Origin: Methylobacterium nonmethylotrophicum
GTDB lineage: Bacteria; Pseudomonadota; Alphaproteobacteria; Rhizobiales; Beijerinckiaceae
DNA: 64,000 nucleotides
Direction: 5' to 3'
NCBI RefSeq assembly: GCF_004745635.1
Contig: NZ_SRLB01000001.1
Location: 434,001-498,000, forward strand
Below, piece after piece: positions 27,186-36,415 of the stretch (positions within the stretch are counted from its first letter, which is position 1; each line of letters starts with the position of its first letter). Made by a program: the position numbers and the translations under genes. A model generated the notes under the pieces. The model was not told the DNA's origin. It was given only the letters and a program-made list of their open reading frames with translations, and searched no databases.

Positions 27186-27593
27186 ATGGAGCAGGAGAAG
27201 CGAAATCCCGTTTCCGGCCGTCTACGGAACTTTGCGAAGGACCAGCGCTCGCTTTCCACCCACGCGGAAGCCCTGTTCTGGAGCCAAGTCCGCGCAGGCC
27301 GTCTCTCCGGCCACAAGTTCAAGCGGCAAGTCCCCATCACGCCATACATCGTCGATTTCCTTTGTCCGTCCGCCCGACTGATCGTCGAACTCGACGGCGA
27401 ACCGCACGAGACCGCCGAACGCCGCAAACGCGACGCTGCCAGGGATGCCTGGCTCCGTAGCCAGGATTTCGAGATCATGCGGTTCTCGAATGAGATCTTT
27501 CTCGGCAATCCTCAACTCGCGCTCGGCACCGTGCTCGCCGCCGTCACGCGACGCTCTGCCATGTCCCCGCACTCTGAGCGGCCCACACGATGA
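27186..27593 (+). CDS. DUF559 (Vsr-like endonuclease fold) protein
   Basis: 135 residues. The text AEALFWSQVRAGRLSGHKFKRQVPITPYIVDFLCPSARLIVELDGEPH is the DUF559 signature, with the restriction-fold acidic residues in YIVDF (D) and VELDG (E, D) and a His two residues on. The family is predicted to be PD-(D/E)xK nuclease-like, related to very-short-patch repair enzymes; no activity is shown. The stop overlaps the pyrC ATG (ATGA), so it is transcribed with pyrC. An AGGAGGGG ribosome site precedes the ATG. Its position splits pyrB from pyrC. Confidence 0.8.
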   Translation: MEQEKRNPVSGRLRNFAKDQRSLSTHAEALFWSQVRAGRLSGHKFKRQVPITPYIVDFLCPSARLIVELDGEPHETAERRKRDAARDAWLRSQDFEIMRFSNEIFLGNPQLALGTVLAAVTRRSAMSPHSERPTR

Positions 27594-28885
27594 CCACACT
27601 CCTCCTCACCAACGCCCACCTGATCGACCCCGCCTCCGGCCGCGAGGGGCCGGGCGCGGTGCTCGTCCGCGATGGTCGGATCGCCGACATCCACTGGGGC
27701 AAGCCCGCGGCCCTGCCGGAGGGCGCCGAGGTGATCGAGTGCGGGGGCCAGGTGCTCACCGCCGGCCTCGTGGATCTGCGCGCCTTCGTGGGCGAGCCGG
27801 GGGCCGAGCATCGCGAGACCCTGGCCAGCGCCAGCGCCGCGGCCGCCACCGGCGGTGTGACCACGCTGGTGTGCATGCCCGACACCAACCCGCCGATCGA
27901 CGATCCGGCCATCGTCGACTTCGTGCTGCGCCGGGCCCGCGACACCGCCAGCACCCACGTCCTGCCGGCGGCCGCCATCACCAAGGGCCTCGCCGGCCAG
28001 GTGATGACCGAGTTCGGCCTGCTCACCGAGGCCGGCGCCGTCGCCTTCACGGACGGGCTCAAGGCCGTCACCAACGCCCAGGTGATGCGCAGGGCGCTCA
28101 CCTACGCCCGCGATTTCGGCGCCCTGCTGATGCAGCACGTCGAGGAGCCGACGCTCGTCGGCGACGGGGTGATGAACGAGGGCGAGATGGCCTCGCGGCT
28201 CGGCCTTCACGGCATCCCGCGGGAGGCCGAGACGATTCTTCTGGAGCGCGACATCCGCCTCGTGCGCCTGACCGGCGGGCGCTACCACGCGGCGATGATC
28301 TCCTGCGCCGACTCGGTCGAGATCGTGCGGCGGGCGAAGGAAGCGGGGCTTCCCGTCACCTGCGGCGTCTCGGTCAACAACCTCGTTCTGAACGAGAACG
28401 ACATCGGCCACTACCGCACCTTCTGCAAGCTCTCGCCGCCGTTGCGGACCGAAGCCGACCGCCAGGCCGTGGTGGCGGCGCTCAACGAGGGCGTGATCGA
28501 CGTCGTCGTCTCCGACCACAACCCGCAGGACGTCGAGACCAAGCGCCTGCCCTTCGCCGAGGCTGCCGACGGCGCGCTCGGGATCGAGACCCTGCTCGCC
28601 GCATCCTTGCGGCTCGTGCATGCCGGTGACGTCAGCCTGCCGCGGCTCCTCGCCGCCCTCTCGGCGGCGCCCTCGCGGGTGCTCGGGCGCGAGACCGGGC
28701 GCCTCGCTGCAGGCAGCCCCGCCGACCTCGTCCTGATCGACGCGGACGCGCCCTACGTCCTCGACAAGCGGCAGCTGAAGTCGCGCTCGAAGAACTCGCC
28801 CTTCGACGAGGCGCGGCTGCAGGGGCGGGCCTCCCTCACGATGGTCGCCGGCCGCATCGTCCACCGCATCGAGGAGCCGCGCTGA
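27590..28885 (+). CDS. pyrC: Dihydroorotase homologue lacking zinc ligands (PyrC'-like pseudo-dihydroorotase)
   Basis: 431 residues with the amidohydrolase fold and clear class-I dihydroorotase ancestry ([46 protein letters not shown]). But the metal site is degraded: the usual DxHxHxREPG reads [10 protein letters not shown], so both His are gone, and the CEVTPHHL block reads [10 protein letters not shown]. One His remains in MQHVEEP, and an Asp-His in VVSDHNPQ. In Pseudomonas a similar PyrC' is catalytically dead but needed to assemble ATCase, and that is the best reading here. An active dihydroorotase should exist elsewhere. Confidence 0.85.
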   Translation: MTTLLLTNAHLIDPASGREGPGAVLVRDGRIADIHWGKPAALPEGAEVIECGGQVLTAGLVDLRAFVGEPGAEHRETLASASAAAATGGVTTLVCMPDTNPPIDDPAIVDFVLRRARDTASTHVLPAAAITKGLAGQVMTEFGLLTEAGAVAFTDGLKAVTNAQVMRRALTYARDFGALLMQHVEEPTLVGDGVMNEGEMASRLGLHGIPREAETILLERDIRLVRLTGGRYHAAMISCADSVEIVRRAKEAGLPVTCGVSVNNLVLNENDIGHYRTFCKLSPPLRTEADRQAVVAALNEGVIDVVVSDHNPQDVETKRLPFAEAADGALGIETLLAASLRLVHAGDVSLPRLLAALSAAPSRVLGRETGRLAAGSPADLVLIDADAPYVLDKRQLKSRSKNSPFDEARLQGRASLTMVAGRIVHRIEEPR

Positions 28886-29484
28886 TGGCGCCGGACTGGT
28901 CGCAGATCGCCCTCTGGCTCGTCGTCGGCTACCTCTTCGGCGCGATTCCCTTCGGGTTGATCCTGACCCGCTTCGCCGGCCTCGGCGACGTGCGGGCGAT
29001 CGGCTCGGGCAACATCGGCGCCACCAACGTGCTGCGCACCGGCCGCAAAGGTCTCGCCGCAGCGACGCTGCTCGGCGACGCGCTCAAGGGCACCGCCGCG
29101 GTGCTGCTCGCGTCGCGCCTCGGCGGGCCGGAGGCGGCCCTCGCCGCCGGGCTCGGCGCCTTCCTGGGCCATCTCTTCCCGGTCTGGCTCGGCTTCAAGG
29201 GCGGCAAGGGCGTCGCCACCTTCATCGGCGTGCTGCTCGGCCTCTTCCCCCTCGGCGTCCTGGTCTTCGCGGTCGTCTGGCTCGGCCTCGCGGCCTTGCT
29301 CCGCTACTCCTCGGCCTCGGCGCTGGCGGCCTCGGCCGCCACCCCCGCCGCCCTGTGGGCCTTCGGTCAGGGGCGCCTCGCGGTGCTGTTCTGCGTGCTC
29401 GCCCTGCTGCTATGGTGGAAGCACGCGCCCAATATCCGCCGCCTCGCAGCGGGGACCGAGGGGCGCATCGGACAGAAGGGCTGA
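28885..29484 (+). CDS. plsY: Acyl-phosphate:glycerol-3-phosphate acyltransferase
   Basis: 199 residues with five or six membrane helices. The PlsY signatures are all present: the first loop [17 protein letters not shown] (phosphate binding), '[21 protein letters not shown]' and a C-terminal '[15 protein letters not shown]' block. It starts lipid synthesis by acylating glycerol-3-phosphate from acyl phosphate. Its ATG shares one base with the pyrC stop (TGATG), so translation is coupled. Next comes dprA. Confidence 0.95.
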   Translation: MAPDWSQIALWLVVGYLFGAIPFGLILTRFAGLGDVRAIGSGNIGATNVLRTGRKGLAAATLLGDALKGTAAVLLASRLGGPEAALAAGLGAFLGHLFPVWLGFKGGKGVATFIGVLLGLFPLGVLVFAVVWLGLAALLRYSSASALAASAATPAALWAFGQGRLAVLFCVLALLLWWKHAPNIRRLAAGTEGRIGQKG

Positions 29485-29497
29485 AGGTCTGACGCTG

Positions 29498-29538
29498 ACC
29501 CTCACCCAAGGTTCCAGGGACCTTTGAGGGGAGAGGGT
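29498..29538. repeat. Short family-I-like palindrome upstream of dprA
   Basis: ACCCTCACCC ... GGGGAGAGGGT with an inner CAAGGT / ACCTTTG stem. It lies between plsY and dprA and its right arm (GAGGGGAGAGGG) also serves as the ribosome site of dprA, so the repeat supplies the translation signal. Confidence 0.55.
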
Positions 29539-29539
29539 C

Positions 29540-30727
29540 GTGCAGTTAAGCGACGCGCAGCGGCTCGACTGGCTCCGGCTGATCCGCTCGGAGGGCGTCG
29601 GCCCGCGCACCTTCCGGGGATTGGTGAACCGCTTCGGTGGCGCCGGTGCGGCGCTCAAGGCCCTGCCGGGTCTCGCCAAGGCCCGGGGCAAGCCGATCCG
29701 GGTCGCCACCAGGGCCGAGGCGGAGCGCGAGATGGCGGCGGCGGCCCGTCTCGGCGCGCGCCTCGTGGCGATGGGCGAACCCGATTACCCGCTGCCGCTC
29801 CAGGCCACCGCCGATGCGCCGCCGCTCATCGCCATCCGGGGCGACGCCGCCTGCCTCAACCGCCCGTCGGTCGCCATCGTCGGCTCACGCAACGCGTCGG
29901 CCGCCGGCCTCACCTTCACCGAGCGCCTGTCGCACGCGCTCGGCGCCGAGGGGCTGGTGATCGTCTCAGGATTGGCCCGCGGCATCGACGCGCGGGCCCA
30001 CAAGGCGGCGCTCGGGACCGGCACGGTCGCGGTGCTGGCCGGCGGGCACGACCGGATCTACCCGTCGGAGCACGAGGAGCTGGTGGCGCGCATCCTCGAG
30101 AACGGTGGCGCCGTCGTCGCCGAGATGCCGATGGGCTGGGAGCCGCGGGGCCGCGACTTCCCGCGCCGCAACCGCATCATCTCGGGGCTCTGCCTCGGCA
30201 CCGTGGTGGTGGAGGCGGCGCGCCGCTCCGGCTCGCTCATCACCGCCCGCTTCGCCCTGGAGCAGGGCCGCGAGGTCTTCGCCGTGCCGGGCTCGCCCCT
30301 CGACCCCCGCGCCGAGGGCACCAACGACCTGATCCGCGACGGCGCCACCCTCTGCGCCGCCCCCGAGCACGTGATGGCGGTGCTCTCGCCCCTGATCGGC
30401 AGGCCCGCGCCGGATGCGGGAGCCGAGGACGCGGCGGACCGGCCGGAGCCGGCTTTGTACTGGGACGAGACCGATTTCTCCGCCGAGCCGGTCACCGCCA
30501 TGGCGGCCGAGCCGGCGCAGAGCCCGATCGACGCGGACCCGCCGCGGCCGGCGGCCGCGGACGACCGGGCGCTCCTGCTCGGGCTTCTCGGGCCCTCGCC
30601 CGTGCCGGCCGATGCCCTGGCGCGCCAGGCCGGCCTATCGGCGCGGGTCGTGCAGGGGCTCCTCATGGAGCTGGAACTGGACGGGACGATCTGGCGGCAC
30701 CCGGGCGGGGCGGTGTCGCTGCGGTGA
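29540..30727 (+). CDS. dprA: DNA-processing protein A
   Basis: 395 residues. The N-terminal helical part is followed by the Rossmann-like DprA core: [16 protein letters not shown], '[19 protein letters not shown]', '[19 protein letters not shown]', '[11 protein letters not shown]' and '[21 protein letters not shown]'. After a Pro/Ala linker (about 270-330) comes the C-terminal winged-helix DprA domain ([23 protein letters not shown]). It loads RecA on incoming single strands during transformation. The start is GTG. It ends 5 bp from the convergent methyltransferase gene. Confidence 0.94.
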   Translation: MQLSDAQRLDWLRLIRSEGVGPRTFRGLVNRFGGAGAALKALPGLAKARGKPIRVATRAEAEREMAAAARLGARLVAMGEPDYPLPLQATADAPPLIAIRGDAACLNRPSVAIVGSRNASAAGLTFTERLSHALGAEGLVIVSGLARGIDARAHKAALGTGTVAVLAGGHDRIYPSEHEELVARILENGGAVVAEMPMGWEPRGRDFPRRNRIISGLCLGTVVVEAARRSGSLITARFALEQGREVFAVPGSPLDPRAEGTNDLIRDGATLCAAPEHVMAVLSPLIGRPAPDAGAEDAADRPEPALYWDETDFSAEPVTAMAAEPAQSPIDADPPRPAAADDRALLLGLLGPSPVPADALARQAGLSARVVQGLLMELELDGTIWRHPGGAVSLR

Positions 30728-30732
30728 TCCCG

Positions 30733-31503
30733 TCAGCGCGCTTCGCCCCGGTGCATCGCCTCCACCCGGTCCGTAAATCGCCCGTCCGGCCCGTGCAGCA
30801 CCAGGGCCGGCGCCAGGGTGAACGGGGCCCGGCTGCCGCGCACGCCCGCCACCAGCACCCGGATCGCCGCGGCATCCGCCCGCGGCTGGACCGGCGTGAC
30901 GGTGAGCGCCCCGAACCGCCCCGCCATCGCGTCGAGGCAGGCCGGCAGGGCGTCGGCGCGGTGGATCAGCACCAGCCGTCCGCCGGGGCGCAGCAGGTCG
31001 GCGCAGGTGCGCAGCCACGCTTCCAGCCCGTCGGGTGTGGGGAAGCCGTGCGCCGCGGCCCGGGCCGCGACCGGTGAGGCCCGATGCCGGCCGGCCTCGA
31101 AAAAGGGCGGGTTGGTGAGGACGAGGGCGACCGTGTCGGGCAGGAGGCCGGCGGCACGCCGTTCCCGGCCCGGCGCCGTCACGTCGGCCTCGATCACCCG
31201 CACGCGGGCGGCCAGCCCATTCTCCTGCGCGTTGAGCCGGGCCAGGGCCGCCGCCTCCGGGTCGCGCTCGACCAGCATCACCTGCGTTTCCGGGTGGGCG
31301 CGGGCGACCGCGAGCCCGACCGCCCCGGTGCCGGCGCCGAGGTCGCACACGGTCTCGCCCGGCCGCGCCCCGGCCGCGCCCGCGAGCAGCACCGCGTCGG
31401 TTCCGGCCCGGTGGGCGCCGCGCGGCGGCTGGCGCAGCGTGAGCCGCCCGCCGAGCCAGGCTTCCGGCCCGGGACGAGAATCGGGCTCAGCGGCCCGGGG
31501 CAT
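30733..31503 (-). CDS. TrmN6-like SAM-dependent methyltransferase
   Basis: About 256 residues. The SAM-binding motif is CDLGAGTGAVGLAVA (about residues 52-66), the acidic ribose binder is in VERDPEAAALARLN, and the catalytic motif is TNPPFF, which marks N6-adenine methyltransferases of the tRNA1(Val) A37 type. The frame also has an ATG at 31530, but the ATG at 31503 overlaps the preceding DUF2007 gene less. The target tRNA is inferred from family resemblance. Confidence 0.8.
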   Translation of the reverse strand: MPRAAEPDSRPGPEAWLGGRLTLRQPPRGAHRAGTDAVLLAGAAGARPGETVCDLGAGTGAVGLAVARAHPETQVMLVERDPEAAALARLNAQENGLAARVRVIEADVTAPGRERRAAGLLPDTVALVLTNPPFFEAGRHRASPVAARAAAHGFPTPDGLEAWLRTCADLLRPGGRLVLIHRADALPACLDAMAGRFGALTVTPVQPRADAAAIRVLVAGVRGSRAPFTLAPALVLHGPDGRFTDRVEAMHRGEAR

Positions 31504-31720
31504 CGCGCAGCTCGTGGGCGAGGCCCGCATCGGTGAGGATGCGGCGGGCCTGGCGGGCGTGGTCCTCCGGCACCAGCAGCCGGCGCGGGAAGGCGCCGAT
31601 CATCCCCTCCATCACGCTGATGTGGTTGTCGGCCACCAGCACCGGGATGTCGGCGCCGTCGAGGAGCGATTCCGCGAAGCCGATCAGGACGGGGTCGTTG
31701 CTGCGGATCAGCTCGATCAT
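31487..31720 (-). CDS. DUF2007 domain protein
   Basis: 77 residues: MIELIRSNDPVLIGFAESLLDGADIPVLVADNHISVMEG, then 'PRRLLVPEDHARQARRILTDAGL', the full DUF2007 domain (putative signal-transducing protein with a beta-alpha-beta layout). It is the first gene of a minus-strand pair with the methyltransferase gene, whose start lies within its end. In related bacteria DUF2007 commonly sits next to this methyltransferase and a polyprenyl synthase, as here. Confidence 0.85.
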   Translation of the reverse strand: MIELIRSNDPVLIGFAESLLDGADIPVLVADNHISVMEGMIGAFPRRLLVPEDHARQARRILTDAGLAHELRDAPGR

Positions 31721-31873
31721 GGCGCGGGCGCTCTCCTTCCGGGTGGTCGCGGCGGCCTTACCACACCAGCGCGTCCGTTGCGCCGCATCCCCGGCCCGGC
31801 CCGACCGCGGCGGCGCCTTGCGGCAGCTTGCGTGTTGCCGCCGGGGGCGCTCGCGTGCCAAAGGGGGCGGGCA

Positions 31874-32953
31874 ATGATCGAGGAGCCCCGCGGTCCGGGG
31901 CGGTTCTGTGGAGATCGCGCGGGCGTGGGCGTCGTACTTCCCCTTCAGGACACACCCTCCGACCCGGAGGCCAGCCTCGACGCCCTGGTGGCGCTGGTGG
32001 CGGGCGGGATGGAGCGCGTCAACGCGATGATCCTGTCGCGCACCGGCTCCGACGTCACGATGATCCCGGAGGTCGCCAACCACCTCATCTCCTCGGGCGG
32101 CAAGCGCCTGCGCCCGATCCTGACCCTCGCGACCGCGGCCCTGTCGGGCTACGACAGGTCCGCCGACGGCGACGTGAAGCTCGCCGCCAGCGTCGAGTTC
32201 ATGCACACCGCGACGCTCCTGCACGACGACGTCGTCGACGAGAGCGACATGCGCCGCGGCAAGGTCGCGGCCCGGATCAAGTGGGGCAACGAGGCCAGCG
32301 TCCTCGTCGGCGACTTCCTGCTCGGCCAGGCCTTCAAGATGATGGTCGAGGTCGGCTCCCTGCGCGCCCTCGACATCCTGTCCTCGGCCGCCTCGGTGAT
32401 CGCCGAGGGCGAGGTGATGCAGCTCACCGCCGCCCGCAGCACCGAGACCACCGAGGACGAGTACCTGGCGGTGATCCGGGCGAAGACCGCCGAACTGTTC
32501 GCCGCCGCCTGCGAGGTCGGGCCGGTCCTGGCCGAGCGGCCGAAATCCGAGATCGCCGCCTGCCGCAGCTACGGCATGAATCTCGGCATTGCGTTCCAGC
32601 TCGTCGACGACGCCCTCGATTACGGCGGCACCAGCGCCGACCTCGGCAAGAACGTCGGCGACGATTTTCGCGAGGGCAAGATCACCCTGCCAGTGGTGCT
32701 GTCGTTCCGCCGCGGCAGCGACGAGGAGCGGGCGTTCTGGCGCCGCACCCTGGAGCGTCAGGAGATCGAGGAGCCCCGCGACCTCGACGCGGCGATCGCG
32801 ATCATGCGCCGCCACCGCGCCCTCGAGGACACGATCGAGCGCGCCCGCCACTACGGCGCCATGGCCAAGGACGCGCTCGCCCTGTTTCCGAACGCCCCGA
32901 TGAAGCAGGCGCTGCTCGAAGCGGTCGATTTCTGCGTCGCCCGGGCGCGGTAG
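31874..32953 (+). CDS. Long-chain polyprenyl diphosphate synthase (quinone side chain)
   Basis: About 359 residues. The first aspartate-rich motif is LLHDDVVDESDMRRG and the second is QLVDDALDYGG, with the GGKRLRP substrate loop before them, giving all the signatures of an all-trans prenyl synthase. It would elongate isoprenoid chains for ubiquinone. The start is uncertain: ATG at 31874 has a GGGGGCGGGC site, and a GTG at 31925 is an alternative. It is divergent from the DUF2007 gene. Confidence 0.92.
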   Translation: MIEEPRGPGRFCGDRAGVGVVLPLQDTPSDPEASLDALVALVAGGMERVNAMILSRTGSDVTMIPEVANHLISSGGKRLRPILTLATAALSGYDRSADGDVKLAASVEFMHTATLLHDDVVDESDMRRGKVAARIKWGNEASVLVGDFLLGQAFKMMVEVGSLRALDILSSAASVIAEGEVMQLTAARSTETTEDEYLAVIRAKTAELFAAACEVGPVLAERPKSEIAACRSYGMNLGIAFQLVDDALDYGGTSADLGKNVGDDFREGKITLPVVLSFRRGSDEERAFWRRTLERQEIEEPRDLDAAIAIMRRHRALEDTIERARHYGAMAKDALALFPNAPMKQALLEAVDFCVARAR

Positions 32954-33005
32954 CGCGTCGCGGGCATGCTTGCCCGTCCGCACGGTGGAACGAGGCCCTG
33001 AAGGG

Positions 33006-33059
33006 GCCGGGACGCCGCGCCGCACGAGGAGCGTGCGGGCGCGCCCCGACCGTCCCGGC
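33006..33059. terminator. Long hairpin between convergent genes
   Basis: Outer arms GCCGGGAC (33006-33013) and GTCCCGGC (33052-33059) enclose an inner stem CGCGCCGCACG / CGTGCGGGCGCG. It lies between the ends of the polyprenyl synthase and ispE genes. No T-run, so a bidirectional transcript barrier is only likely. Confidence 0.5.
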
Positions 33060-33069
33060 GAAGGCGACC

Positions 33070-33957
33070 TCAGCGCAGCAGCGTCGCCCGCACCCACCAG
33101 CCCGGCTGCGCCGCCGCGATCGCCCGGGCGGCGCGCGCCGCCGCCGAGCGGTGGGAGAACAGCCCGAACACGGTGGCGCCGGAGCCCGACATCCGGGCGA
33201 GGCGGCAATCCGGCTGGTCGCGCAGGGCCGCGAGGGTGTCGCCGATCACCGGCGCGACCGTGAGGGCGGGGGCTTCGAGATCATTGCGGGCCGGCGCGAT
33301 GCGCGCCAGGAGATCGTCGAGGCCGGTGCCGTCGCCGATTTCGGGATGCGTGTGTGCGGCGAGGGGATGAGCCTCCCCGACCTTCAGCCCCAGGGCGCGG
33401 AAGACCGGCGCCGTCTCGACCGGCACGCCGGGATTGATCAGCACCGCCGGGAGCAATGGCAGGCTCACCGCCGGACCGACCGCCTCGCCGGCGCCGCGCA
33501 TCATCCGGGCCCGGGGATCGAGGCAGACCGGCACGTCGGCTCCGGTGCGGCGCGCCGCCGCCATCAGGGCCGGGTGGTCGGGCGACAGGCCGTTGAGGCG
33601 CCCGAGCAGCCGCAGAGCCCCGGCCGCGTCCGAGGAGCCGCCGCCGATCCCCGCCGCCACCGGCAGGCGCTTCACGAGATGGAAGCGCCCGACCGTGAGC
33701 CCGGGCAGTTCGGCGGCGAGGTGCCGGGCCGCCCGCATCACCAGGTTGTCGTCGAGCGGACCCGCGGGACCGGCGGTCGGGCCGGAGACGGCGAGGTCGA
33801 GCACCGGCCCTGGCTCCAGGGTCAGGAGGTCGCCCGCGCCCGATCCCGCGAAGGCGACCAGGCTCTCGAGGGCGTGATAGCCGTCGCCGGGGCGGCGGCC
33901 GAGGACGTGCAGGGTCAGGTTGATCTTGGCGGGCGCGCGGGTGGCGAGGGTCGGCAC
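33070..33957 (-). CDS. ispE: 4-diphosphocytidyl-2-C-methyl-D-erythritol kinase
   Basis: 295 residues of the GHMP kinase fold. The start [23 protein letters not shown] is the IspE hallmark, the ATP loop is [18 protein letters not shown], and the C-terminal motif is [16 protein letters not shown]. It phosphorylates CDP-ME in the MEP isoprenoid pathway. The start is GTG. It lies 86 bp downstream of the large TPR gene on the same strand, separated by a strong hairpin. Confidence 0.95.
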   Translation of the reverse strand: MPTLATRAPAKINLTLHVLGRRPGDGYHALESLVAFAGSGAGDLLTLEPGPVLDLAVSGPTAGPAGPLDDNLVMRAARHLAAELPGLTVGRFHLVKRLPVAAGIGGGSSDAAGALRLLGRLNGLSPDHPALMAAARRTGADVPVCLDPRARMMRGAGEAVGPAVSLPLLPAVLINPGVPVETAPVFRALGLKVGEAHPLAAHTHPEIGDGTGLDDLLARIAPARNDLEAPALTVAPVIGDTLAALRDQPDCRLARMSGSGATVFGLFSHRSAAARAARAIAAAQPGWWVRATLLR

Positions 33958-33982
33958 GTCAACGTCTCTCGAACGGACATAA

Positions 33983-34011
33983 GGGCGCGGCGCCTGTCCG
34001 GCGCCGCGCCC
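33983..34011 (-). terminator. Hairpin between the TPR gene and ispE
   Basis: A perfect 12-bp stem GGGCGCGGCGCC / GGCGCCGCGCCC with loop TGTCC. There is no T-run on the minus strand. It may reduce read-through from the TPR gene into ispE or stabilise the transcript end. Confidence 0.5.
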
Positions 34012-34043
34012 GCGATGTCATCTCGGCTGTGGGCGAGGCGCGA

Positions 34044-35903
34044 TCAGCCCCCGCTCTTCGTCTCCGTGCCCATCGCCGGCGGCTCGCTCGGGGCGGGGGC
34101 GCCCTTCGGCATCTCCGGCTGGGCCGCGGGCTGGCTCTCGGCGGTGGCGGCGGGCTTCTCCAGCTCCGGCAGCCCGTCCTTGAGCTTCGCGTCGATCTTC
34201 ACCAGGTCCTCGGGCTCGGGATTGAGGTCCTTGGCGTGCTGCCACTGGAACTTGCCCTCGAGACGCCGGCCGCTGCGCCAGTAGGCGTCGCCCAGGTGGT
34301 CGTTGATGGTCGGGTCGCCGGGCTTCAGCTCGATCGCCTTTTCAAGCTCGCGCACCGCGTCGTCCCAGCGGCCGAGGCGGTAATAGGCCCAGCCCAGGCT
34401 GTCGATGATCATGCCGTCGCGCGGCTGCAGGTCGACCGCCTGCTTCAGCATGCGGAAGGCCTCGTCGATGTTCTGGTTCTGGTCGACCCAGGAATAGGCG
34501 AGGTAGTTCAGCACCTGGGCGCGGCCGTTGGGCTGCGTCGCCGGCACCAGCTCGAGCGCCTTCTTGAGGTCGGCCTCGGCCTTCGGCCACTCCTTGGCCC
34601 GCTCGTAGGACGTGCCGCGGAAGTAGTACAGGGTCCAGTAGTTGCGCGCCGGCTGGTCGCCGATCAGGTCGATCGCCTTGGTGTAGGTCTGGGCCGACTC
34701 GGCGTATTTCTTGCGCGAGCGCTGGACGTTGCCGAGCGCCGAGATCACGTCGATGTCGTTGGGATAGGTCTTGGCGACCTGGTCGAGATGGGCGAGCGCC
34801 TCGTCGCCCTTGCCCATCTGCTCGAGATTGAGCCCGATCTGGATGTCGGCGTTGAGCTTGAGCGGTGAATTCGCCGGCATGCGGGCGAAGATCTCGTTCG
34901 CCCGGTCGGGCGCCTTCATCCGCTCGAGGGTGTCGGCCAGCGTCAGGAGCGCGAGGGAATGCTCGGGCGCGAGGTAGAGGGCGAGGCGCAGGTAGACCAC
35001 CGCCGGCAGCTCGTCGCCCTGCGAGGTTCCGGCCGAGCCGAGGCCGTACAGCACCTCCGCCGCGCCCTCCTGGGCCGAGCCGATCAGCGGCGTCAGCGGC
35101 TTGCCGGCCTTCAGCTTGTCGAGGGCGTCGCGCACGATCGGGTGGCGCGGCAGGATGTTGTCGAATTCCTGGTAGGCCGCCACCGCGAGGTCGGGCCGGC
35201 CCGACTCGGCCTCGAAGCGGCCGTAGGCGTCGACGATGCGCAGCGTGTTGCGGTCGGCGTCGTAGGCGGATTTGAGCCGCCGCTCGGCCTCGACCTTGTC
35301 GCCGACCAGCGCCGCGATCAGGCCGGCATGGTAGTCGCGGAAGACGTTGTAGTAGCGCTCGCCCTTGAGCTTGTTGATGGTCTCGAGCGCCTTCTTGCCC
35401 TCGTTGGTGCCGGCATAGGACCATGCGGTCAGCAGGGTCGAGGTCAGGTCGGCGGCCGCCCCCTTGCCGCCGCGCTGCAGGTTCTGCCGTGCCGCACCGT
35501 ATTGCTTGGCCTTGATCTTCTGCACCCCGAGGGCGAGCTGGGCGAGGCCGTTGGCCCCGTCCCGCTGCGTCAGCTTCTCGGCGGCCCGGAAGGCCTCCGG
35601 CAGCGAGCCGTCGGCCAGCAGGGCCACGAAGGAGCGCTCGAGGAGTTCCGCGTTGCGGGGATCGCCCTTCACCGCCTCGCGGTAATAGGTGGCGGCGGCG
35701 GCGGTGTCGCGGGAGGCGCCGGCGATGTAGGCGGCCAGGAAGTTGCCTTCCAGCGAGTCCGCCGGCTCGTAGGCCTGCGAGGCCGCGAACTCCCGCGCCG
35801 GCAGCCGCGCCGCCAGGGCCGGCGCCGTCGAGGCGCAGAGGAGGAGAGCCAGCGCGGCGAGCGCGCGTCCGCGGCGGGGGGCGGGGATTCGGATCGTGGG
35901 CAC
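34044..35903 (-). CDS. Exported tetratricopeptide-repeat protein
   Basis: 619 residues with an N-terminal signal (ALAALALLLCASTAPALAA). The protein then consists of tandem TPR units, for example AVVYLRLALYLAPEHSLALLTLADTLER, 'YWTLYYFRGTSYERAKEWPKAEADLKKALEL' and 'IIDSLGWAYYRLGRWDDAVRELEKAIELKPGDPTINDHLGDAYWRSGRRLEGKFQWQHA', ending in a Pro/Ala-rich tail. This looks like a periplasmic or outer-membrane-side scaffold of the kind seen in alphaproteobacteria; its partners are unknown. The frame runs far upstream, but the GTG at 35903 (or TTG at 35906) directly precedes the signal peptide. Confidence 0.82.
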   Translation of the reverse strand: MPTIRIPAPRRGRALAALALLLCASTAPALAARLPAREFAASQAYEPADSLEGNFLAAYIAGASRDTAAAATYYREAVKGDPRNAELLERSFVALLADGSLPEAFRAAEKLTQRDGANGLAQLALGVQKIKAKQYGAARQNLQRGGKGAAADLTSTLLTAWSYAGTNEGKKALETINKLKGERYYNVFRDYHAGLIAALVGDKVEAERRLKSAYDADRNTLRIVDAYGRFEAESGRPDLAVAAYQEFDNILPRHPIVRDALDKLKAGKPLTPLIGSAQEGAAEVLYGLGSAGTSQGDELPAVVYLRLALYLAPEHSLALLTLADTLERMKAPDRANEIFARMPANSPLKLNADIQIGLNLEQMGKGDEALAHLDQVAKTYPNDIDVISALGNVQRSRKKYAESAQTYTKAIDLIGDQPARNYWTLYYFRGTSYERAKEWPKAEADLKKALELVPATQPNGRAQVLNYLAYSWVDQNQNIDEAFRMLKQAVDLQPRDGMIIDSLGWAYYRLGRWDDAVRELEKAIELKPGDPTINDHLGDAYWRSGRRLEGKFQWQHAKDLNPEPEDLVKIDAKLKDGLPELEKPAATAESQPAAQPEMPKGAPAPSEPPAMGTETKSGG

Positions 35904-36415
35904 CAAGCTCGTGGCTCCGTGATCGCGCCGGCCGCGGCGCCGGCGCGCGAAATCGGGCGTGACATTGGACCCTGCGCGGGGCAGCGGCAAGACCAAACGG
36001 CGGCGGCGATGTGTCGGGGCCGCCCTCCTCGCCCTCCCGCCGGCCGGCCGCGATCGGAGATGGATGACCGTGACGGTGTCCGAGCTGCGCGGCGAAAGAC
36101 CTCCGTTCGGCGCTGACGGACGATGAAGCGCGGGGCCGCCCCGGTCGCGGGCCAGACCGGCTGTCCGCTGGTCTGTCCCGCAGGCGATCAGGTCGCCGAT
36201 CTCGGGCGGCAGTCGGGGCACCTGAGCGCGGGGCACCTGCGCGGGGAGGCGGGGCGTGCCCTCACGGCCGTGCGGGCGGCGTGAGGATCGATCCTCGTCG
36301 TCTGCCGCAACGGTTCCGACACCCTCGACGTCATCCCGGCGCCGCGCAGCGGCACCCGGGATGACCCGGAGACGGAGAAAGCGGGCGCGCCAGACACCGG
36401 GCGCGCCCCGTTTCC
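35904..36415. other. Intergenic region without a supported gene
   Basis: Between the TPR gene start and the ETF-QO stop no convincing gene is seen. A 53-codon frame begins at 36123 but has neither a ribosome site nor any family resemblance. The promoter of the TPR gene should lie in 35904-36000. Confidence 0.4.
36383..36408 (-). terminator. Hairpin after the ETF-QO gene
   Basis: GGGCGCGCC (36383-36391) pairs with GGCGCGCCC (36400-36408). It lies 7 bp beyond the ETF-QO stop on the minus strand and is followed there by GCTTTCTCC, a weak T-rich run. A probable transcription end. Confidence 0.55.

Noticed and set aside
36123..36284. 53-codon plus-strand frame in the gap between the TPR and ETF-QO genes
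   Set aside because: No ribosome site, no family resemblance, and the region carries no other sign of a gene.
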